10,004 nucleotides of DNA from Thermoanaerobacteraceae bacterium. Lineage in GTDB: Bacteria > Bacillota > Desulfotomaculia > Desulfotomaculales > Ammonificaceae. The translations under genes and the position numbers were made by a program. The notes under the pieces were generated by a model. The model saw only the letters and a program-made list of their open reading frames with translations. It was not told the DNA's origin and did not search any database. The stretch lies in NCBI GenBank assembly GCA_030016455.1, contig JASEJH010000017.1:1-10004 (forward strand). The letters are read 5' to 3'. Of the stretch, positions 5,669 to 10,004 are shown one piece after another. Position 1 is the first letter of the stretch; the number at the start of each line of letters is the position of its first letter.

Positions 5669-6646
5669 TTGGTAAAGGTCGGTATTACCACTACCATCCC
5701 GGTGGAGGTTCTTTTTGCCGCCGGTACGGTCCCCGTGGACCTCAACAACGTCTTCATCAACGACCCGGCGCCGGGAGAGTTGGTGGAGACGGCGGAACGG
5801 GCCGGTTACCCGCGGAACGTCTGCGCCTGGATCAAGGGGATTTACGGCGCGGTATTGAGGGATCCGGAACTGCGCCGGGTGGTGGCGGTAACCCAGGGGG
5901 ACTGCAGCAACACCCACGCCCTGATGGAAACCCTCGAATTTGAGGGGATAGAAGTGATCCCCTTCGCCTACCCTTATGACCGGGACCGGAAACTCCTGGA
6001 GGCGCAGATCGAACGCCTGATGGAGCATTTCGGGGTGGGCTGGCCGGAAGTGAAGGCGGCGAAAGCCAGGCTGGATGCGGTGCGGGCGAAGGTCCAGGAG
6101 ATTGACCGTTTGACCTACGGTGCGGATAAGGTCAGCGGGGAGGAAAACCATTACTACCAGGTGTGCTGCAGCGACTTCCAGGGGGACGTGGAGGCTTACG
6201 CGCACAGGGTGGACACCTTCCTCGCCGAGGTGAAGGAGCGCCCGCCCCGGCCGGTGCGGCTGCGTCTGGGCTACATCGGCGTGCCGCCGATTTTCACCGA
6301 CCTCTATACTTACCTGGAGGAACGCGGGGCGCGCGTCGTTTACAACGAAACCCAGCGCCAGTTTGCGATGCCATACGCCACCCCGGACCTGGTCGAGCAG
6401 TACCTGCTTTACACTTATCCTTACGGTATTTTTTACCGTTTAAAAGACATCACGCGCGAAATAGAACGCCGGAGGATCGCCGGGGTCATCCATTACGCCC
6501 AGAGCTTTTGCTTCCGCCAGATCGAAGACCTGATCGTCCGGAGGGTGCTGAAGGTACCTGTGCTTACCATTGAAGGCGACCGGCCGGGACCGCTCGATGC
6601 GCGGACGCGGGTGCGGGTGGACGCTTTTCTGGAGATGCTTGGTTGA
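5669..6646 (+). CDS. 2-hydroxyacyl-CoA dehydratase family protein (HgdB/BcrC-like), lone subunit
   Basis: The protein resembles the iron-sulfur subunits of 2-hydroxyglutaryl-CoA dehydratase and benzoyl-CoA reductase, which carry a [4Fe-4S] cluster reduced by an ATP-dependent activator. It has 325 residues, somewhat shorter than classical HgdA/HgdB, and is soluble. It opens with VGITTTIPVEVLFAAGTVPVDL (split here at residues 4-14 and 15-25), typical of the family. Candidate cluster cysteines are Cys52 (NVCAWIKG), Cys79 (GDCSNT), Cys166-Cys167 and Cys281 (QSFCFRQIED). IEGDRPG (301-307) is the usual C-terminal motif. The start is TTG with a good AGGTGGT site. No partner subunit or HgdC/BadF-type activator gene is adjacent, so the substrate is unknown. 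It may be one of the small stand-alone family members of anaerobes rather than a true dehydratase. It begins 30 bases after the MITE-like element and ends just before the tRNA promoter. Confidence 0.85.
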   Translation: MVKVGITTTIPVEVLFAAGTVPVDLNNVFINDPAPGELVETAERAGYPRNVCAWIKGIYGAVLRDPELRRVVAVTQGDCSNTHALMETLEFEGIEVIPFAYPYDRDRKLLEAQIERLMEHFGVGWPEVKAAKARLDAVRAKVQEIDRLTYGADKVSGEENHYYQVCCSDFQGDVEAYAHRVDTFLAEVKERPPRPVRLRLGYIGVPPIFTDLYTYLEERGARVVYNETQRQFAMPYATPDLVEQYLLYTYPYGIFYRLKDITREIERRRIAGVIHYAQSFCFRQIEDLIVRRVLKVPVLTIEGDRPGPLDARTRVRVDAFLEMLG

Positions 6647-6669
6647 AAAGGCGCGCACGGTGCGGTGTC

Positions 6670-6698
6670 TTGACAACAGGGGTGCCATTTGCTAAGAT
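6670..6698 (+). promoter_or_regulatory. Sigma-A-type promoter of the tRNA cluster
   Basis: A consensus -35 TTGACA (6670-6675) is separated by 17 bases from TAAGAT (6693-6698), a 5-of-6 match to TATAAT. The expected start of transcription, near 6705, is a few bases before tRNA-His. This is the clearest promoter in the window. Confidence 0.85.
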
Positions 6699-6712
6699 AA
6701 ACCTTGCGGAAT

Positions 6713-6790
6713 GGTGGGTGTAGCTCAACCGGTTAGAGCGCCAGACTGTGGATCTGGAGGCTGTGGGTTCGAATCCCATCATCCACCCCA
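6713..6790 (+). tRNA. tRNA-His (anticodon GTG)
   Basis: The acceptor arms GTGGGTG (6714-6720) and CATCCAC (6780-6786) pair with one G-U. G-1 at 6713 faces C73 at 6787, the histidine identity element, and CCA is encoded at 6788-6790. The anticodon stem CCAGA/TCTGG (6731-6735/6743-6747) encloses the loop CTGTGGA with anticodon GTG at 6738-6740. The T arm contains GGTTCGAATCC. It is the first gene of a His-Gln-Lys cluster. Confidence 0.97.
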
Positions 6791-6795
6791 TTTTA

Positions 6796-6828
6796 GAGGT
6801 TGGAAGTTAGATGTTGGAGGTTGGAGAC
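6796..6828 (+). repeat. Degenerate heptamer repeat between tRNA-His and tRNA-Gln
   Basis: The spacer reads as consecutive 7-base units close to GAGGTTG: 6796-6802, 6803-6809, 6810-6816 and 6817-6823, then a partial one running to the tRNA. It matches the left-arm heptamers of the module at 6909-7022 (GAGGTCG) but has no palindromic core or complementary right arm. It looks like a half element. Confidence 0.55.
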
Positions 6829-6903
6829 TGGGGCGTAGCCAAGCGGTAAGGCAGCGGACTTTGGATCCGCCATTCGTTGGTTCGAATCCAGCCGCCCCAG
6901 CCA
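6829..6903 (+). tRNA. tRNA-Gln (anticodon TTG)
   Basis: The acceptor arms TGGGGCG (6829-6835) and CGCCCCA (6893-6899) pair fully. The discriminator is G6900 and CCA is encoded at 6901-6903. The anticodon stem GCGGA/TCCGC (6854-6858/6866-6870) encloses the loop CTTTGGA with anticodon TTG at 6861-6863. The T arm contains GGTTCGAATCC. Confidence 0.97.
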
Positions 6904-6908
6904 GAACA

Positions 6909-7022
6909 GAGGTCGGAGGCAGGAGGTCAGAGGTCGGAGAAGAGGAGGGAATTCGCGAAGCGAATTCCGACAAGAAGTCCGACATCCGACATCCGACATC
7001 CGACGTCCGACGACTGACGACC
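6909..7022. repeat. Heptamer-repeat/palindrome module, copy B, between tRNA-Gln and tRNA-Lys
   Basis: The left arm has units of GAGGTCG type (6909-6915, 6916-6922, 6923-6929 and 6930-6936). The core is a perfect 9-bp inverted repeat, GGAATTCGC (6948-6956) and GCGAATTCC (6960-6968), with loop GAA. The right arm has six units of NTCCGAC type (6977-7018), the approximate complement of the left-arm units. It shares core and layout with 5527-5605, though arm lengths and bases differ. It would fold into a long hairpin in the tRNA precursor. Confidence 0.7.
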
Positions 7023-7030
7023 ATTATATT

Positions 7031-7107
7031 GAGCCACTAGCTCAGTCCGGCAGAGCACCTGACTTTTAATCAGGGTGTCGCAGGTTCGAATCCTGCGTGG
7101 CTCACCA
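7031..7107 (+). tRNA. tRNA-Lys (anticodon TTT)
   Basis: The acceptor arms GAGCCAC (7031-7037) and GTGGCTC (7097-7103) pair fully. The discriminator is A7104 and CCA is encoded at 7105-7107. The anticodon stem CCTGA/TCAGG (7058-7062/7070-7074) encloses the loop CTTTTAA with anticodon TTT at 7065-7067. It is the last gene of the cluster and is followed by a strong terminator. Confidence 0.97.
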
Positions 7108-7115
7108 GAAAAATC

Positions 7116-7150
7116 AAGGCTTCCGGGGATTCCGGGAGCCTTTAGTTTTA
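7116..7150. terminator. Bidirectional intrinsic terminator between the tRNA cluster and the mvh operon
   Basis: AAGGCTTCCGG (7116-7126) and CCGGGAGCCTT (7132-7142) form an 11-bp stem with one G-U pair and a 5-base loop. On the plus strand TTAGTTTTA follows. On the minus strand the hairpin is followed by GATTTTT (complement of 7109-7115). It can therefore end both the tRNA transcript and the converging hydrogenase transcript, whose last stop is at 7177. Confidence 0.85.
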
Positions 7151-7176
7151 CGCGGTCGTGCTAACATCAGTAGCGT

Positions 7177-8658
7177 TTAATAATCCCGCAAGTTCTGGTA
7201 CAGCTCGCCGGTATGGTCGTAGACGTCCACGTGGATGGGCAGGCGGCCGGGAAGAAGATGAGTGGCACAGGCCAGGCAAGGGTCGTAGGACCGGTGGGCC
7301 ATTTCGATCAGGTTCAGGACGCCCTGGTCCACCTTGCCGTCCTTGATAAAACGCTGGGCGGCCCTCTTGACGGCCACGTTGAGCGGGCCCTTGTTGTGGG
7401 TGGTGGCCACGACCAGGTTTGCTTCCTCGACGATGCCCTGGTCGTCGGTCCGGTAGTGGTGGATCAGGGTGCCGCGGCAGGCCTCAATGATGCCCACGCC
7501 TTCGGCAGCAGGTTTTTCCAAGGTGGTGAAAATATCAGCGCCGGTGATGCTTTCATCGGACGCAAGCTGCTGGACCTTCTCGGCGGCGTGCAAGAGCTCG
7601 ATTGCGCGCGCCCAGTGGTACGCGAGGATGTTGTGCACCGGTTTGGCGCCCAGAACGTCGTACATTTTTTCGTAGGCTTCCTGGGCGAGCGGCGTGTCCA
7701 GACCGTCGGCGACGTTGAACCTGGCCAGCGGCCCGACGCAGTAAAGGCTTGTACCTTTGCCGTCATTGATTCCCTTCCAGCCGATTGTCTTGAGGAAGGG
7801 GAGCTTCGCGTAGCTCCACGGCAACACTCTCTCCGCCAGGTGGTCCAGGTATTCCATGCCCGTGAAGCGGGCGATTTCTTTGCCTTCAGAGTCGACAACC
7901 CGTTGGGTGCCTTCGTAAAACTGGACCCGGTTTTTCTCATCCACCGTGCCCATGTAGTTGCATACCACCTTGTACACGTCACCCTTAACCAAGCCCATGT
8001 ATTCTTTGTTTTTGAGGACGTTTTCTTCGAAAATCTTCAGGGTCAGCCGGCCGAGTTCAACCATGTCTTTGGCGCGCGCCAGGATTTCCCGCCGTTCTTC
8101 TTCGGTCACCTGTTTCGACCAGCCGCCGGGAACGGCGGCCACCGGGTGGACCGGTTTGCCGGCCAGCATTTCGATTACCTGCACCGCGGCGTGGCGCTTC
8201 TTGAGTACCGTCCTGCCGGTTTCGGCGCCTATTGCCCGCAGCAGACCGACCAGGTTTCTTTCCGCCGGGTCGGCGGCAGGACCGACCACAAAGTCCGGGA
8301 GGCCGAGGGCGTAAAGCACGGCTGCATGGTCTTCAACGAAATGGGCGTTCAATACCAGCTCGCGGATTTTCCTGGCGGTCGGGGTGGGTATAACGTCGTA
8401 AACCGCGTCGGCGGCCTTTAAGGCGGCGGTGAAGTGCACGCAGCGGCAGACGCCGCAGACGGTGGAGACTATGCGCGGCACTTCCTCGATAGGAATCCCT
8501 GTGAGGAGCCGTTCATACCCGCGCAACTCCGTCACCTGAAAAAAAACATCGGCCACGTTTCCCTGTTTGTCCAGAAAAATGGCGACCTTGCCGTGTCCTT
8601 CGAGCCGGGTCAGCGGGGAGATTTCGATTTTCTTCAGCGCCAAAGTTCCACCCCTCAT
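7177..8658 (-). CDS. mvhA: [NiFe] hydrogenase large subunit, MvhA type (group 3c)
   Basis: This is the catalytic subunit, holding the Ni-Fe(CN)2CO site that splits or makes H2 in the cytoplasm. At 493 residues it matches the family. RLEGHGK (18-24) and RGYE (46-49) precede the L1 motif CGVCRCVH with Cys68 and Cys71. The L2 motif is DPCLACATH with Cys461 and Cys464. Maturation should cut after His467 and remove a 26-residue tail; no protease gene is present here. ATG 8658 overlaps the mvhG stop as ATGA, suggesting translational coupling. However, AGGGG (complement of 8651-8655) lies 7 bases before TTG 8643, which starts a form beginning MALKKIEISPLTRLEG, the usual N-terminus of the family. Either start could be used. 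MvhD and MvhG upstream point to group 3c, partner of heterodisulfide reductase. The last gene of the operon. Confidence 0.94.
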   Translation of the reverse strand: MRGGTLALKKIEISPLTRLEGHGKVAIFLDKQGNVADVFFQVTELRGYERLLTGIPIEEVPRIVSTVCGVCRCVHFTAALKAADAVYDVIPTPTARKIRELVLNAHFVEDHAAVLYALGLPDFVVGPAADPAERNLVGLLRAIGAETGRTVLKKRHAAVQVIEMLAGKPVHPVAAVPGGWSKQVTEEERREILARAKDMVELGRLTLKIFEENVLKNKEYMGLVKGDVYKVVCNYMGTVDEKNRVQFYEGTQRVVDSEGKEIARFTGMEYLDHLAERVLPWSYAKLPFLKTIGWKGINDGKGTSLYCVGPLARFNVADGLDTPLAQEAYEKMYDVLGAKPVHNILAYHWARAIELLHAAEKVQQLASDESITGADIFTTLEKPAAEGVGIIEACRGTLIHHYRTDDQGIVEEANLVVATTHNKGPLNVAVKRAAQRFIKDGKVDQGVLNLIEMAHRSYDPCLACATHLLPGRLPIHVDVYDHTGELYQNLRDY

Positions 8659-9608
8659 TTCACCTTCTTACCGAACAGCGACGCGGGCAACGTATACCGG
8701 TAAAAGAGCTTGGCCGGGCCGGGGATTTGCGCAACCAGTTCCTCGTTTTCCAACAGGGAGGCGACGGCGCTGACGGCGCGGAGGCCGAAATCTTTGACAC
8801 CCGGGATCGGCCCGCCGCATCCCGCACAGGGGACGTTTACCCGGGGACAGAGCGCCCCGCAACTTCCCTGCGTGAGCGATCCCAGGCAGAGATAACCCTG
8901 CTCCAGGAGACACCGGTCCCCATCCGGGACCCCGTCGGTGAGCCGCTTGACCGCACCGACCGGTTTCCGCTGCTCCCCCTTTGCCACCGGGTTCCGCGCG
9001 CAGGCTTCGCAGACGGTCTTACCCTCGGTAATCCAGGGATCCGGCGGTTCCAGCCCTTTTTCCAGGATGTTGTAGATGATTTGCACTACAAAAGAGTGGT
9101 GCGGCGGACACCCGCCGAGGAAATGGTCAACCTCCACCACGGCTTTCAGAGGGCGGACCTCCCCGTAAAACTCGGGCAGCGTAAGTTCGCACTCGCCTTC
9201 CAGGCATTCGGTTTGCGGCGTGATGCCGGCCGGATTTTCGGTGGAACAGGTATCAAAATAAACGGTATGGAGTATTTCCTTCCGGGTGTGAAAGTTGCCC
9301 AGGCCCGGAACACCGCCCAGGGCGGCGCAGGTACCGTAAGCAATCAGGGTCCTGCACTTCCGCCGCATCGTTTTCGCCGCCAGTTCCTGGTCGCTGAGCC
9401 GGATCATCCCGGAATAAAAACCGACGTCAATTGCCCCGTCCGGTATAGCATCGAGGTCTTCGTACTTGTTGTCGGTGACGATGGGCGACCAGAAGGCTAT
9501 CTCCAAACGCTGGAGATCCAGGATCGCCTGCACAGCGTCCATCGCTGCCATGTCACAGCCGCCGCATCCGCCGCCGAGAAAGAAGGCGATTTTCAGCTTT
9601 TCACGCAT
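8655..9608 (-). CDS. mvhG: [NiFe] hydrogenase small subunit, MvhG type
   Basis: This iron-sulfur subunit passes electrons between the Ni-Fe site of MvhA and MvhD. From ATG 9608 it has 317 residues, normal for MvhG. It lacks a Tat signal, so the enzyme is cytoplasmic. The proximal-cluster motif GGGCGGCD gives Cys15 and Cys18; YGTCAALGG and LGGCPPHH supply further ligands. The C-terminal part is cysteine-rich (CEACARNP, CLLEQGYLCLG, GSCGALCPRVNVPCAGCGG), as expected for two more [4Fe-4S] clusters. The frame is open upstream to 9662, but AGAAGGGG (complement of 9614-9621) sits 5 bases before ATG 9608. That start also leaves a 22-base gap to mvhD rather than a 32-base overlap. The stop overlaps the mvhA ATG. 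Confidence 0.94.
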   Translation of the reverse strand: MREKLKIAFFLGGGCGGCDMAAMDAVQAILDLQRLEIAFWSPIVTDNKYEDLDAIPDGAIDVGFYSGMIRLSDQELAAKTMRRKCRTLIAYGTCAALGGVPGLGNFHTRKEILHTVYFDTCSTENPAGITPQTECLEGECELTLPEFYGEVRPLKAVVEVDHFLGGCPPHHSFVVQIIYNILEKGLEPPDPWITEGKTVCEACARNPVAKGEQRKPVGAVKRLTDGVPDGDRCLLEQGYLCLGSLTQGSCGALCPRVNVPCAGCGGPIPGVKDFGLRAVSAVASLLENEELVAQIPGPAKLFYRYTLPASLFGKKVK

Positions 9609-9613
9609 TGTTA

Positions 9614-9621
9614 CCCCTTCT
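9614..9621 (-). promoter_or_regulatory. Ribosome-binding site that fixes the mvhG start
   Basis: The minus strand reads AGAAGGGG, ending 5 bases before ATG 9608. This strong site argues against the in-frame start at 9662, which would lie inside mvhD. Confidence 0.7.
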
Positions 9622-9630
9622 GACAAGATC

Positions 9631-10004
9631 TTACCATCCGGATACTTCCGGCGAGTGTGCAAGTGAACCTTTGAGAGTATTCGGCCCGAGTTCCCTGATC
9701 AGCTTGTCGAATTCGGTCATGGTTTCCGCGAAGCGTTTGCCTTCTGAACCAGAAATCCAGGCCATCCCCAGTCTTTCCGGTTCGATACCCATGCTCGTCA
9801 AGACCCGTTTCAAGAGGTGGAACCGGCGCGCCGCCTTGTAGTTGCCTTCTTTATAATGGCAGTCCCCCGGGCGGCACCCGCTGACAAAAACGCCGTCGGC
9901 ACCGTTTTTGAAGGCGATGACGATGAATTCCGCTTCCACCCGCCCGCTGCAGGGCACCCTGATGATATTGATGCTGGACGGGTATTCGTACCGGAGGCTT
10001 CCTG
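9631..10004 (-). CDS. mvhD: MvhD: iron-sulfur subunit linking hydrogenase to Hdr (5' end beyond the window)
   Basis: MvhD is the small [2Fe-2S] subunit that carries electrons from MvhAG to the flavoprotein HdrA in the MvhADG-HdrABC electron-bifurcating complex. The visible 123 residues begin GSLRYEYPSSINIIRVPCSGRVE (given here as two joined pieces, GSLRYEYPSS and INIIRVPCSGRVE) and include SGCRPGDCHYKEGNY. Both are hallmark MvhD/FrhD motifs with conserved cysteines. Family proteins have roughly 130-145 residues, so only about 20 N-terminal residues, including the expected CCNWC-like motif, are missing. The GTG at 9955-9957 is an internal valine of the VPCSGRV motif and not the start. The stop is 22 bases before mvhG. 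The order mvhD-mvhG-mvhA is that of an operon, and an hdrA-like gene is expected next upstream. Confidence 0.92.
   Translation of the reverse strand, partial: GSLRYEYPSSINIIRVPCSGRVEAEFIVIAFKNGADGVFVSGCRPGDCHYKEGNYKAARRFHLLKRVLTSMGIEPERLGMAWISGSEGKRFAETMTEFDKLIRELGPNTLKGSLAHSPEVSGW

Noticed and set aside
6977..7018. CRISPR-like array of short repeats
   Set aside because: The units are 7 bases and directly contiguous without spacers. They are simple tandem repeats forming one arm of a hairpin module.
6779..7040. Open frames across the tRNA cluster on both strands
   Set aside because: They run through three well-formed tRNA genes and the heptamer repeats, so their products are artefacts of tRNA and repeat sequence.
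7213..8421. 402-codon open frame on the plus strand
   Set aside because: It is antisense to mvhA, whose protein has complete hydrogenase motifs. The plus-frame product shows no recognisable family and is a by-product of high G+C codon use.
8727..9623. 298-codon open frame on the plus strand
   Set aside because: It is antisense to mvhG across its length and has no recognisable motif. The mvhG frame carries the iron-sulfur cysteine pattern and a good ribosome-binding site.
9609..9662. Upstream start for mvhG at 9662
   Set aside because: It would overlap mvhD by 32 bases. A strong AGAAGGGG site lies 5 bases before ATG 9608, where the typical MvhG N-terminus begins.

Overview
The window looks like the chromosome of an anaerobic, moderately G+C-rich Clostridia-class Firmicute, of the kind that includes thermophilic acetogens and Desulfotomaculum/Ammonifex-like sulfate reducers. 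This is inferred from four things: an Mvh-type [NiFe] hydrogenase with an MvhD subunit, a soluble sporulation-kinase-like histidine kinase, a 2-hydroxyacyl-CoA dehydratase-family protein, and cell-wall enzymes of monoderm type. Species cannot be fixed from the sequence alone.

Positions 1-2640 hold two divergent cell-wall genes. A secreted YkuD L,D-transpeptidase with a C-terminal peptidoglycan-binding domain is on the minus strand. A secreted N-acetylmuramoyl-L-alanine amidase (two SH3 domains, AMIN, Amidase_3) is on the plus strand. A 280-base intergenic region with inverted and direct repeats separates them. Positions 2649-4460 encode a soluble histidine kinase with a pseudo-receiver-like N-terminus and no response regulator beside it. 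Glutamate racemase (murI, 4599-5396) follows, so three of the first four genes concern peptidoglycan.

Positions 5397-5668 are noncoding and are largely filled by a 225-base MITE-like element. It has imperfect terminal inverted repeats and carries a heptamer-repeat/palindrome module. A lone HgdB/BcrC-like gene (5669-6646) follows. A consensus promoter then drives a tRNA-His, tRNA-Gln, tRNA-Lys cluster, with more heptamer repeats in its spacers. A terminator that works in both directions (7116-7150) separates this cluster from the opposing hydrogenase operon.

Positions 7177-10004 on the minus strand carry mvhD (5' end cut by the window), mvhG and mvhA. Together they form a group 3c-type [NiFe] hydrogenase that would pass electrons from H2 through MvhD to a heterodisulfide-reductase-like (Hdr) partner, expected just beyond the right edge.

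The least ordinary material is noncoding: the MITE-like element, a related element end that closes the L,D-transpeptidase gene, a two-copy family of heptamer repeats around a GAATTCGC palindrome, and a perfect 12-bp inverted repeat inside the amidase coding sequence. The genes themselves belong to known families. I did not find a clearly new multi-gene system.
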